From an uncultured Actinomycetes bacterium (GTDB taxonomy: Bacteria; Actinomycetota; Thermoleophilia; Solirubrobacterales; 70-9): a stretch of 34,165 nt of DNA. Every line of letters begins with the position of its first letter. The first letter of the stretch is position 1. Positions 7,982 to 16,074 of the stretch are shown here, one piece after another. Position numbers and translations under genes: made by a program. The stretch spans positions 1 through 34,165 of the forward strand of contig CALCIA010000232.1 in the NCBI GenBank assembly GCA_937907435.1, written 5' to 3'. Below the pieces are notes generated by a model. That model was not told the DNA's origin. It ran no database searches and was given only the letters and a program-made list of their open reading frames with translations.

Positions 7982-8112
7982 TACAATCGCCAACAAGTAA
8001 TTCAAGTCACTTCTACCCCCGTCCCAGAGCGGACCGGATCCTGCCCAGGAGCCAAGCCTGGGTCCCGGCGAGCGGGGCGGGCGCATCGCAACCGAAACAA
8101 GGAGACACACAC
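7982..8112 (+). promoter_or_regulatory. rpsB promoter/leader region
   Basis: TACAAT at 7982-7987 is the best -10 candidate before the ribosomal block; no good -35 is seen 17 nt upstream. The roughly 120-nt leader contains a hairpin, CCCAGG/CCTGGG, at 8044-8062 and an AAGGAG ribosome-binding site at 8098-8103. S2 leaders are known autoregulatory RNAs in some bacteria; whether this one binds S2 cannot be judged here. Confidence 0.4.
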
Positions 8113-9216
8113 ATGCCGCAGGCAGGCCTGCAAGAACTGCTCGAGGCCGGAGTCCACTTCGGCCACCAGACGCGCCGCTGGAACCCGAACATGCGCCGTT
8201 TCATCTTCGGCGAACTCGACGGGATCCACATCATCGACCTCCTCCAGACCGAGGCGCTGCTGGAGAACGCCCGTCGCTTCGCCGGTGAGCTCGCCTCCGG
8301 CGGCGGCACGATCCTCTTCGTCGGTACCAAGAAGCAGGCGCGCGACGTGGTCCAGGAATGGGCCGAACGCTGCAAGATGCCCTACGTCAACAAGCGCTGG
8401 CTGGGCGGTCTGCTGACCAACTTCCAGACGATGTCGGGCCGGATCGCCCGCCTCCATGAGCTCAACGGCTGGAAAGAGGAGGGCAAACTCGACCTCCTGC
8501 CGACCAAGGAGCGGATGGGGATGGAGGCCGAACTCGCGAAGCTCGAGTTCAACCTCGGCGGCGTCCGCGACATGGACCGGCTGCCCGACGCGGTCTTCGT
8601 CACCGACCTGAAAACCGAGGAGATCGCGGTCCACGAGGCGGCCCGCCTGCGGATCCCGATCATCGGCCTGGTCGACACCAACTGCGACCCGACCCCGGTC
8701 GACTACGTGATCCCGGGGAACGACGACGCGATCCGCTCCTGCCAGCTGATCATCGGGACGATCGGCGGCGCGGTCGAGGAGGGCTCCTCGGCCTGGCGCG
8801 TGCAGGAGGAAAAACGGATCGCCGAGGAGATGGAGCGCCGCAAACGCGAGGAGGAAGAGCGCAAGAAACGCGAGGAGGAAGAGAAAGCTCGCATCCAGGC
8901 GCAGCAGGCCAAAGAAGCCGAGGAAGAAGCGGCCAAACAGGCGGCGGCCAAAGCGGCCGCCGAGAAACAGGCCCAGCAGGCACAAGCTCAGGCGCCCGCT
9001 CCGGCTGCCGCGACGGAGCAGCAGGCTCCAGCCGCCCCGGCTGCCGCGACGGAGCAGGCCCCGGCCGCTCCCGCCGCCGAGAAAGCCGATGCGGCTCCGG
9101 CCCCCGCGACCGCCGGCGAGCCCAAGACCGAGGCTGCTCCGGCCGTCGAGGGGGCAGCTCCGCAGGCTCCCGCCGAGACCACTACCGAGACCGACGCCCA
9201 GAAAGGGGATTCGTGA
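8113..9216 (+). CDS. rpsB: 30S ribosomal protein S2 with long C-terminal extension
   Basis: A 367-residue protein. Residues 1 to about 225 are a normal S2, with AGVHFGHQTRRWNPNM, GTKKQARDVVQEWA, NKRWLGGLLTNFQTM, DAVFVTDLKTEEIAVHEA and IPIIGLVDTNCDP. A roughly 140-residue tail follows: a highly charged Glu/Arg/Lys/Gln stretch (about 231-292) predicted as a long helix or coiled coil, then an Ala/Pro-rich segment with repeated ATEQ-APAAPAA units and an acidic end. Bacterial S2 usually ends near 230-260 residues; tails occur in some actinobacteria but this one is long. AAGGAG lies 9 nt upstream of the ATG. The stop overlaps the tsf start (TGATG). Confidence 0.95.
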   Translation: MPQAGLQELLEAGVHFGHQTRRWNPNMRRFIFGELDGIHIIDLLQTEALLENARRFAGELASGGGTILFVGTKKQARDVVQEWAERCKMPYVNKRWLGGLLTNFQTMSGRIARLHELNGWKEEGKLDLLPTKERMGMEAELAKLEFNLGGVRDMDRLPDAVFVTDLKTEEIAVHEAARLRIPIIGLVDTNCDPTPVDYVIPGNDDAIRSCQLIIGTIGGAVEEGSSAWRVQEEKRIAEEMERRKREEEERKKREEEEKARIQAQQAKEAEEEAAKQAAAKAAAEKQAQQAQAQAPAPAAATEQQAPAAPAAATEQAPAAPAAEKADAAPAPATAGEPKTEAAPAVEGAAPQAPAETTTETDAQKGDS

Positions 9217-9824
9217 TGGCGCAGGTCACCGCCGCCGACGTGAAAGCGCTCCGGGACCGCACCGGGGCCGCGATGATGGACAGCAAAGCCGCGCTGGTCG
9301 AGGCCGACGGAGACGTCGAGCGGGCGATCGAGCTGCTGCGCGTGAAGGGCCAGGCCTCCGCCGCCAAGCGCGAAGGCAAGGGCACCGAAGAGGGCGTCGT
9401 CGCCTCCTACATCCACGCCAACAACAAAGTCGGCGCGATGGTCGAGGTGCAGTGCGAGACCGACTTCGTCGCCCGCAACGAGGACTTCCAGGTCTTCGCC
9501 TACCAGGTGGCCCTGCACGTCGCCGCGACCGCGCCGGAATACGTCTCCACCGACGAAATCGACGCCGACGCCCGCGAGGCCGAAAAGCGCGTCTTCGAAG
9601 CGAAGGCGAAGGAAGAAGGCAAACCCGACAACATCGTCGAGAAGATCGTCGAGGGCCAGCTCAACAAGTGGGCCTCGGAGGTCGCGCTGCTCGACCAGCA
9701 GCACGTCAACGCCGAGAAGCACGACTCGAAGACGATCGAGGAGCTGCGCCAGGAGCTGGCGGCGAAAACCGGCGAGAACATCCGCATCGCGCGGTTCTCC
9801 TACTTCCGGGTGGGCGACGCCTGA
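9216..9824 (+). CDS. tsf: Elongation factor Ts
   Basis: A 202-residue nucleotide-exchange factor for EF-Tu. The N-terminal UBA-like domain (about 5-45) includes VKALRDRTGAAMMDSKAAL. The hallmark TDFVARN lies at 82-88. It is a short form like Thermus EF-Ts, with one core repeat, rather than the 280-residue E. coli type. AAAGGGG lies about 8 nt upstream of the ATG at 9216; a GTG one codon earlier is less likely. It overlaps rpsB by one base. Confidence 0.95.
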   Translation: MAQVTAADVKALRDRTGAAMMDSKAALVEADGDVERAIELLRVKGQASAAKREGKGTEEGVVASYIHANNKVGAMVEVQCETDFVARNEDFQVFAYQVALHVAATAPEYVSTDEIDADAREAEKRVFEAKAKEEGKPDNIVEKIVEGQLNKWASEVALLDQQHVNAEKHDSKTIEELRQELAAKTGENIRIARFSYFRVGDA

Positions 9825-9863
9825 GGCGACGAGCCGCGCGGCCGACGGGCGGTGCCGGGATCG

Positions 9864-10595
9864 ATGGCTGACGAGAAGTTCTCGCGGATCCTGCTGAAGC
9901 TCTCCGGGGAGGCCCTGATGGGCCGCCTCGACTTCGGCACGGATGCCGCCGAGGTCGACCGGATCGCCACCCAGGTCGCCGCCGTGCGCGAGCGCGGGGT
10001 GGAGGTGGCGATCGTCGTCGGCGCCGGGAACATCTACCGTGGCCTCGACGGCGCCGCCGCGGGCATGGACCGGGCGACCGGCGACTACATGGGGATGCTG
10101 GCGACCGTGCTGAACGCGCTGACGCTGCAGGACTCGCTTGAGCGGATGGGCCAGCACACCCGGGTGATGTCGGCGATCGACGTCAAGGAGGTCGCCGAGC
10201 CCTACATCCGCCGGCGCGCCATGCGCCACCTGGAGAAGGGCCGGATCGTGATCTTCGCGGCGGGCACCGGCAACCCGTTCTTCACCACCGACACGGCAGC
10301 CGCGCTGCGGGCGCTGGAGATCCACGCGGAGGCCATCCTGATGGCCAAGAACGGGGTGGAAGGGGTCTACGACTCCGACCCGGCGACCAACCCGGACGCC
10401 AAGTTCATCCCCCAGATCACGCACCGGCAGGCGATCGAGCAGGGGCTGAAGGTGATGGATTCGACCGCGCTCAGCCTCTGCATGGACAACGACCTTCCCA
10501 TCTACGTCTTCAATATGGCGGACGAGCTGAACATAGATAGGATCGTCAGCGGCGAGACGGTCGGCACGCTGGTGTCGGGCGACCCCTCCGCCTAG
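9864..10595 (+). CDS. pyrH: Uridylate kinase (UMP kinase)
   Basis: A 243-residue amino-acid-kinase-fold enzyme that phosphorylates UMP to UDP. Conserved blocks are LLKLSGEALMG, VVGAGNIYRG, DYMGMLATVLNALTLQDSLE, GTGNPFFTTDTAAALRALEI and AKNGVEGVYDSDP. The frame is open to a GTG at 9852 (four residues longer); the ATG at 9864 fits the family's usual start better, though no strong Shine-Dalgarno favours either. It lies 39 bp after tsf and 12 bp before frr in the classic rpsB-tsf-pyrH-frr order. Confidence 0.94.
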   Translation: MADEKFSRILLKLSGEALMGRLDFGTDAAEVDRIATQVAAVRERGVEVAIVVGAGNIYRGLDGAAAGMDRATGDYMGMLATVLNALTLQDSLERMGQHTRVMSAIDVKEVAEPYIRRRAMRHLEKGRIVIFAAGTGNPFFTTDTAAALRALEIHAEAILMAKNGVEGVYDSDPATNPDAKFIPQITHRQAIEQGLKVMDSTALSLCMDNDLPIYVFNMADELNIDRIVSGETVGTLVSGDPSA

Positions 10596-10607
10596 ACAGG
10601 AGCGATC

Positions 10608-11171
10608 GTGGCAATCACCGACGAACTGCTTGCAGACGCCAAGGAGCGCATGGCCAAATCGGTCGAATCGAGCCGTGGTGAGCTCGCGACCGTGCGCACC
10701 GGCCGCGCCAGCCCGCACCTGCTCGACCGGATCCAGGTCGATTACTACGGTGCTCAGACGCCTTTGAAACAGCTTGCGAACGTCGCCGCGTCGGACGCCC
10801 GCCTGCTCACCGTCACCCCGTTCGACAAGAGCGCGGTCGGGGCGATCGAGAAGGCGATCCAGGAGTCCGACGTCGGCCTCACGCCGTCCAACGACGGCAA
10901 CATCATCCGCCTCGCGATCCCGGAAATGACCGAGGAGCGGCGGCGCGAGATGGTCAAGGTCGTGAACGGCGTCGCCGAGGACGGCCGGATCGCGATCCGC
11001 AACGTGCGGCGCGACGTGATGAGCGACCTGCGTGAGCTGAAGAACGAGGGCGAAGTGGGCGAGGACGACGAGCGCCGCGCCGAGACCACGCTGCAGAAAC
11101 AGACCGACGAGGCGATCGCCGAGATCGACGTTCTCCTCAAAGGCAAGGAAGCCGAAATCCTCGAGGTCTGA
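10608..11171 (+). CDS. frr: Ribosome recycling factor
   Basis: A 187-residue tRNA-shaped protein that, with EF-G, splits the post-termination ribosome. Full length for the family. Recognisable blocks are LATVRTGRASPHLLDRIQVDYYG, with the RTGRA signature; LKQLANVAASDARLLTV; and RREMVKVVNG. It starts with GTG behind an AGGAG site about 6 nt upstream. The next gene starts immediately after its stop codon. Confidence 0.95.
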   Translation: MAITDELLADAKERMAKSVESSRGELATVRTGRASPHLLDRIQVDYYGAQTPLKQLANVAASDARLLTVTPFDKSAVGAIEKAIQESDVGLTPSNDGNIIRLAIPEMTEERRREMVKVVNGVAEDGRIAIRNVRRDVMSDLRELKNEGEVGEDDERRAETTLQKQTDEAIAEIDVLLKGKEAEILEV

Positions 11172-11867
11172 GTGACCACCGAGGGCGGCGCACAACGGTT
11201 GAGCGGCGCCGCCAAGTACGTAGCGATCATCACCGACGGCAACGGCCGCTGGGCGCAGCGGCGCGGGCTACCGGTGATCGACGGGCACCGGGCCGGCGCC
11301 GACGTGGTGAAGGCGCGGCTGCGTGACGCGGTCGAGCTGGGGATCGAGGAGCTGACCGTGTTCTCCTTCTCGACCGAGAACTGGTCGCGCTCGAGCGAGG
11401 AGGTCAGCGGCCTGATGACGATGATGGGGGAGCGGATCCTCGGCGAGACGCCGGAGCTCCACCAGGAGGGCGTGCGGATGCGCTTCATCGGGCGCCGCGA
11501 GGGGATCTCGCCGGAGCTGACCCGGCGGATGGAGTGGGCGGAAGCGGAGACGGCGGCGAACGAGCGCATCACGCTCTTCATCGCCTTCAACTACGGCGGG
11601 CGGGCGGAGATCATCGACGCGGCGCGGAGCTTCGAAGGCGGCTCGGAGGAGGACTTCCGCCGCCATCTCTACGCGCCCGACATGCACGATCCGGACCTCC
11701 TGATCCGGACCAGCGGCGAGCAGCGGATCTCCAACTACCTGCTCTGGCAGTGCGCCTATTCGGAGCTGGTGTTCGCCGAGGAGCTGTGGCCGGACTTCGA
11801 CCGGGCGGCGTTCGAGCGCTCGCTGGAGGAATTCAGGGAGCGCCGGCGGCGCTTCGGGGGTCGGTGA
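11172..11867 (+). CDS. uppS: Isoprenyl (undecaprenyl) diphosphate synthase
   Basis: A 231-residue cis-prenyltransferase making the polyprenyl carrier for cell-wall synthesis, using isoprenoid units from the pathway encoded downstream by dxr and ispG. The catalytic Asp is D22 in TDGNGRWAQRRG; a Thr precedes it where Met is common. Other blocks are GHRAGADVVK, FSFSTENW, IAFNYGGRAEI, DLLIRTSGEQRISNYLLWQ and ELVFAEELWPDF. Product chain length cannot be read from sequence with certainty. It starts with GTG directly after the frr stop and overlaps cdsA by one base (TGATG). Confidence 0.93.
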   Translation: MTTEGGAQRLSGAAKYVAIITDGNGRWAQRRGLPVIDGHRAGADVVKARLRDAVELGIEELTVFSFSTENWSRSSEEVSGLMTMMGERILGETPELHQEGVRMRFIGRREGISPELTRRMEWAEAETAANERITLFIAFNYGGRAEIIDAARSFEGGSEEDFRRHLYAPDMHDPDLLIRTSGEQRISNYLLWQCAYSELVFAEELWPDFDRAAFERSLEEFRERRRRFGGR

Positions 11868-12760
11868 TGAGCGACTTCTTCGAAGAAGAGATGTTCGAGC
11901 CGCAGGAGGTCCAGCCTCCGCGGCGTCGCAAACCCCAGAAAAAGAAGAAATCACGTCGGCCGCGCGGTGGCGAGACGGCGCGGCGGGTCCTGGTCGCGGT
12001 GCCGGCGATCGCCTTCGCGATCGCGATCATCGTCACGCCGAGCATCGTCTTCATGCTGGCGATGCTCGTCGTCGGCGTGCTGTGCCTGCGCGAGTACCTC
12101 GAGATGGCGGGCTCGGCGCGGCCGCTGGCGATCCCCGCCTACGCGGCGGTCGCCGCCCTGGTCGTGGCGGCCCACTTCGGCACCTCCTACAACGTGCTGC
12201 TGATCTTCGCCGCGTCCTTCCCGGTGCTCTTCGCCTTCGCCGCCGACGCCCGCCACCGCGAAGGATCCACCGTCTCGATGGGGGTGACGATGCTCGGCAT
12301 CGTCTGGATCGGCATCCCGCTCGCCCACGCGGTCTTCCTCCGCGACCTCCCCGACCACGGCGGCGCACTCCTGATCGACGTCCTGGTCGGCACCTTCGTC
12401 ACCGACACCGCCGCCTACGCCACCGGCCGCATGTTCGGCAGCCACAAAATCGCCCCGTCACTGTCACCGAACAAGACCGTCGAGGGGCTTGTCGGCGGCT
12501 TCGTCATCGGCACGATGGGCTTCTGGTTCGCCGGCCTCTACCAGAACTGGCTCTCCGGCACCGACGCCCTGATCATGGGCGCCGCGATCGCCGCGATCGC
12601 GCCGGTCGGCGACCTCTTCGAGTCGATGCTGAAGCGCGATCTCGGCAAAAAGGACACCGGCTCCCTCTTCGGCCCTCACGGCGGCATCCTCGACCGCCTC
12701 GACGCCGTCCTCTTCACCGTCGTCGTCGGCTACTACCTCGCCGTCGCCCTCGTGTACTGA
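11867..12760 (+). CDS. cdsA: Phosphatidate cytidylyltransferase (CDP-diglyceride synthase)
   Basis: A 297-residue membrane enzyme that makes CDP-diacylglycerol from phosphatidate and CTP, the precursor used by the PgsA-type enzyme at 27980. A charged, Lys/Arg-rich cytoplasmic N-terminus (about 1-38) precedes several membrane helices. The CdsA signature is complete near the C-terminus: SMLKRDLGKKDTGSLF then GPHGGILDRLD. The ATG overlaps the uppS stop. Only 6 bp separate its stop from the end of the convergent HD-Hsp90-like gene, so no terminator fits between them. Confidence 0.94.
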   Translation: MSDFFEEEMFEPQEVQPPRRRKPQKKKKSRRPRGGETARRVLVAVPAIAFAIAIIVTPSIVFMLAMLVVGVLCLREYLEMAGSARPLAIPAYAAVAALVVAAHFGTSYNVLLIFAASFPVLFAFAADARHREGSTVSMGVTMLGIVWIGIPLAHAVFLRDLPDHGGALLIDVLVGTFVTDTAAYATGRMFGSHKIAPSLSPNKTVEGLVGGFVIGTMGFWFAGLYQNWLSGTDALIMGAAIAAIAPVGDLFESMLKRDLGKKDTGSLFGPHGGILDRLDAVLFTVVVGYYLAVALVY

Positions 12761-12766
12761 AGGGTT

Positions 12767-15367
12767 CTAGTCGCGTTGAAGAATGTGAACGAGATCGTCG
12801 GTGATCTCTTCACCGCTGTCGGTGATGCAGACAACCGCGGAGTGATGGTCGACGAGTCCGCTCATCTGCGAGCACGCACAGAGGTCCTTGATGGTGGTGG
12901 ACCAGCTTTCGGCTATGAGCGCTATGAACAATGGCGTGAGACTGCTGCGCAGGGCTACCGTGTCTAATGCATCGGACCATGGACCGAATTCCGGCCATGT
13001 CGGTTCGTAGAACTTGGATCCCGGAACCAACGTCATCCAGCCCGAGGCCGCGACAAGGGTGTCGTCGGCGACCGTTGCGGACTCATCCATCGAGCGCGAC
13101 AGAACGATTCGGGACCGTGCTGCGGCCCACTCGCGTAAGCCTCCTCCGGTCAGCCAACCGTCACTCGTTCTACCGATGACGAGCGGGGAGGCTTCGCCGC
13201 CGCACATGTTGATGATCTCTGCACATTTCGCCTGGTCGGCGGAGTCGAGCTTCAGCTCGCTGACGAGGAAGGCTTGTTCGGTTGCCCAGGCCTTGAGCTC
13301 CCGTAAGTCGACAATCGGCTCGGCATCGCTGCGCACCGCGGACAGTGGGCGCGCCAGGGCCACTCCCATGAGTCCGAAAAGGGACCCGCCGTAGAGGCCC
13401 CCGATGGACATCGCGCCAGGATAGCCAGCGTCACCGAAGAACTCACCGTACGGGTAGACCGCGAGCCGTGCGACCAACGAGCCGTCGGGATTGTGGATCG
13501 GCCGGATATTCGGGATGAATTGCAACAGCTTCTTGTCAGTGGTGATGTGTCGGGTATCGACGAGTTGGAGGCGCGCGACCAACGCGTCGGGTTCCATCGT
13601 CTTCCAGTCCTCGGCGATCACTGCCTCCGCTGCAGGAGGCATGCGCGCGCGCACGCTCACGTCCAGCCCCGGGCAGAGCATCGCGCAGAGGGCTCCTAAG
13701 GTCCAGGCGGGTCGCAGTTCGTCGCGCTTGAGAAGCCCGCCTTCGTCTCCCGGGGGCGTGTCCAGCCATACCTTGATCGCCGTTCCTCCGTCTGGCAGTT
13801 GCTCGTCTTCCGTCGCGCGTCTGAGCACTGGTCGTTCGTGCAGCCCATTCTCGAACTCCAGAACGAGCGTTTCCGATTCCGCGCCCCGAAATGGTCGCGT
13901 GGTCACGCGCACTTGACTACCGAGCATGAAGACGGAGAAGAAGCCGATACCGAATTTCCCCGTGATCTCGACCCCCGACGAGAGCAATCCGGGGAACTCG
14001 GCGGGAAGTTCTGGAGATGCCCAGAACGAGGTTCCAAAATCCAAAAGTCCTTTAGTCAGAACCTGCTCGCTCATTCCGACGCCGGTATCCGCGACCTCGA
14101 GCCAATAGCTTCCGTCTTGCTCGCCGATGGTGACGGTGACCGTCCCCCAATGGTCCGGCAGCCGTTGGAGAAGCCGGCGAGCCCGGACAGCGTCGGCACC
14201 GTTCTGAATCAATTCCCTCAAGCCAACCGAAAGGTCGTCACCGTACATCTCGCGACCACCGAGCTTCTCGATCAGGCTTGCGACATCGGAGATCTGGACG
14301 TGGGTATCGACTGGGCTCCAGCCGCTCGTCGGGATAAGACGGCTCAGGCGCTCTGGCGCTTCCACGCCGGCCACCCCTCGGACGGCCAGTCGCTCCCTGC
14401 CGATGTCCGCAAGGAGTGCATCGACTTCCCGTAGCCATCGGTCGATGGCGGACAACGTCTCGAAGCACAGCCACCAAGCGCCGCGCTCGATTGCAGGGAA
14501 CGGATCACCGGAGGTGAACTGCACGCGGTCGCCCCGGACCTGTGGCACAAGGAGACGCTCCTGGAAAGACCAGTGGTCGGCCGAATATCCGGCCGGTTGG
14601 CGCAGCGCGCGCAAGAACATCGGTGCGCGCCTCGCGTCCAGGTGGAGCGCGTCGACCACGCGGAGGAGACAGGCAAGAGGGAGCGGGTCCACTGTCCATT
14701 CCGACGGGTGGCCGGGCAAGGCGCCCAGCGAAGCATTGAACTCGTGCGGAAGTTGGGTGGTCTCCCACCAGTGGCTGTGCGCCAGCCTGCCGATGAGCGG
14801 GCCGAATGCTCGGCGAAGCTCGCTGTCCTCGATCAGCCGCTGTTCCTCACCGCGGCTGTCTCGCCAGGTTGCCAGCGCCAGTCTCTCGGCCTGCATCGCG
14901 TGGAGGCGACGCAGGAGTGATTCCTCGGCCGCCCGCACCGCATCCGCGTCAGCCTCCTGGATCTCGGTCTGAGTCGGGAAGCGTCCGAGCCGGTGCTCCA
15001 AGATGAGGGCAACGGCATCACTCCAGCGAGGCTCTGCCCTCATCTCATCCTGTGAGGTATAGGCGGCGACGGATAGGCCAAGATCATGAAGAAGGATGGC
15101 GCCACCGAGGACGTAGGCCTCAGTCGGATTAAGCGAAAAGGTGTCGCTGACAACGAGGTCGGCGAGTTCCCAGAGAGCGTCTAGATGACTCTCGTCGTGG
15201 ACGGTGAGACTTTGAAAGCTACGGCTGATCTCGCCCGCCAGGATTGCTGCGCGTCGCTTGAATGCCAGGTAGGAAGAGCACAGCCGTCCACGAGCTTCGG
15301 CGAAGGGGTCATCGGGGCGCGGCGCAAGTGCATCTCGAAGCAAACGTGAATTTGCCAAGCCTTCCAT
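12767..15367 (-). CDS. HD-domain plus Hsp90-like (GHKL) ATPase protein, function unknown
   Basis: An 866-residue soluble protein. Residues about 35-330 look like an HD-type metal-dependent domain: HDESH (57-61), LLHDLG with H94-D95, HSHWWE (197-202) and LLRVVDALHLDARRAP (234-249). A GHKL/Hsp90-type ATP-binding domain covers about 375-545: N-box RELIQNGADAV (384-394, E385/N389), G1 box DTGVGMS (427-433), G2 box GKFGIGFFSVFM (470-481) and GGTAIKVWL. The remaining 300 residues are not recognised and do not look like HtpG. GC content is lower and codon use less biased than in the flanking cdsA and dxr. It interrupts the cdsA-dxr order and is divergent from two small genes. Such HD/Hsp90-like fusions turn up in accessory islands; a defence or stress role is inference only. 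A leaderless-type -10 box supports the ATG at 15367. Confidence 0.8.
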   Translation of the reverse strand: MEGLANSRLLRDALAPRPDDPFAEARGRLCSSYLAFKRRAAILAGEISRSFQSLTVHDESHLDALWELADLVVSDTFSLNPTEAYVLGGAILLHDLGLSVAAYTSQDEMRAEPRWSDAVALILEHRLGRFPTQTEIQEADADAVRAAEESLLRRLHAMQAERLALATWRDSRGEEQRLIEDSELRRAFGPLIGRLAHSHWWETTQLPHEFNASLGALPGHPSEWTVDPLPLACLLRVVDALHLDARRAPMFLRALRQPAGYSADHWSFQERLLVPQVRGDRVQFTSGDPFPAIERGAWWLCFETLSAIDRWLREVDALLADIGRERLAVRGVAGVEAPERLSRLIPTSGWSPVDTHVQISDVASLIEKLGGREMYGDDLSVGLRELIQNGADAVRARRLLQRLPDHWGTVTVTIGEQDGSYWLEVADTGVGMSEQVLTKGLLDFGTSFWASPELPAEFPGLLSSGVEITGKFGIGFFSVFMLGSQVRVTTRPFRGAESETLVLEFENGLHERPVLRRATEDEQLPDGGTAIKVWLDTPPGDEGGLLKRDELRPAWTLGALCAMLCPGLDVSVRARMPPAAEAVIAEDWKTMEPDALVARLQLVDTRHITTDKKLLQFIPNIRPIHNPDGSLVARLAVYPYGEFFGDAGYPGAMSIGGLYGGSLFGLMGVALARPLSAVRSDAEPIVDLRELKAWATEQAFLVSELKLDSADQAKCAEIINMCGGEASPLVIGRTSDGWLTGGGLREWAAARSRIVLSRSMDESATVADDTLVAASGWMTLVPGSKFYEPTWPEFGPWSDALDTVALRSSLTPLFIALIAESWSTTIKDLCACSQMSGLVDHHSAVVCITDSGEEITDDLVHILQRD

Positions 15368-15373
15368 GCGGGA

Positions 15374-15402
15374 AATCTACAAAGGAACGGTGGCATTCTC
15401 GA
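15374..15402 (-). promoter_or_regulatory. Probable leaderless promoter of the HD-Hsp90-like gene
   Basis: Read on the minus strand, TCGAGA (15402-15397) and TAGATT (15379-15374) are 17 nt apart. The -10 box ends 6 nt before the ATG at 15367, as expected for a leaderless transcript; no Shine-Dalgarno is present. Confidence 0.5.
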
Positions 15403-15436
15403 ACGCACCTTCGTGTACTGAGTCTTGTCACATTTC

Positions 15437-15465
15437 TTGACCCGCCTAGGTCTCGTAGGTAGCGT
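15437..15465 (+). promoter_or_regulatory. Probable leaderless promoter of the small membrane-protein gene
   Basis: TTGACC (15437-15442), a 17-nt spacer and TAGCGT (15460-15465) end 8 nt before the ATG at 15474. It is divergent from the HD-Hsp90-like promoter about 35 nt away, so a shared regulator could act on both. Confidence 0.5.
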
Positions 15466-15473
15466 CGCCCGCC

Positions 15474-15878
15474 ATGCGCAGCAGGCACAACAGGTACCTG
15501 GTTCGGCTTTGGCTGGGCAGGTGGGGATTCGCTTGCATGGTCGCAATGGCGATCGCATTCGGAATTGTCGTTGCGATGACTGCCTCTCCACCTGCCGATG
15601 TTCCGGCTGTTGCGCTTCGAGCGACCGTCGTCTACCGCGTCGAGGTCGGCGCGGCGGTGTTCTTCGGCCTCTACGTCGCCACGATGGCTTTCGCACTCGC
15701 GCTGCAGAACCGAGGTTTCACCGAAATCGGCAGTAGCGGTATCAGGGCGCAGAGGTTGGCGGCGGCCTCGGGGGAGGACTCGGTTTCCGAGGACGTATCG
15801 ATGGAACTCATCGCGGAGGTCATGGACGAAGTCCGCGAATTGCGCGCTTGGCGAGAGGAGAGCGAACATGTCGACTGA
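15474..15878 (+). CDS. Small two-helix membrane protein, unknown
   Basis: A 134-residue protein not assigned to any family. Two hydrophobic segments, about 17-36 and 56-78, make a hairpin with a short external loop. The C-terminal tail (about 80-134) is cytoplasmic by the positive-inside rule (RLWLGRW before the first helix) and ends in a charged helix, MELIAEVMDEVRELRAWREE. It is divergent from the HD-Hsp90-like gene and overlaps the next small gene by 11 nt. Its less biased codon use groups it with the insert rather than with cdsA or dxr. It could be a membrane partner or effector of the ATPase (inference). Confidence 0.65.
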   Translation: MRSRHNRYLVRLWLGRWGFACMVAMAIAFGIVVAMTASPPADVPAVALRATVVYRVEVGAAVFFGLYVATMAFALALQNRGFTEIGSSGIRAQRLAAASGEDSVSEDVSMELIAEVMDEVRELRAWREESEHVD

Positions 15879-16038
15879 AAGACGCTTCGCGACCGCGGAG
15901 GAGGTACGCGCCCGTCACGACAGGATGGACCGCCTGCTCGACGAACTACGCGCCTCCATCTCCAGGAAGAAGGCGATCATCGAGGAGTGGCGGGCGGAAG
16001 GACTTCTGCCGCCCGAGGAGCCGCGCAGGCGCTTTTAA
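15868..16038 (+). CDS. Small charged helical protein, unknown
   Basis: A 56-residue product with an almost wholly helical, charged pattern (AEEVRARHDRMDRLLDELRA) and a Pro/Arg-rich end. No family recognised. A good ribosome-binding site (GAGAGGAG) lies about 7 nt before the ATG at 15868. It overlaps the membrane-protein gene by 11 nt, indicating coupling, and ends 36 bp before dxr. Its charged helix could pair with the similar tail of the upstream membrane protein; this is inference. Confidence 0.6.
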   Translation: MSTERRFATAEEVRARHDRMDRLLDELRASISRKKAIIEEWRAEGLLPPEEPRRRF

Positions 16039-16074
16039 AGATCCGCAAGGTGCACTCCGTATCCTCTTGAGCAG

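Noticed and set aside
8988..11195. A 735-codon minus-strand open frame across tsf, pyrH and frr
   Set aside because: It is antisense to three unmistakable housekeeping genes and its translation has only shadow-like low complexity.
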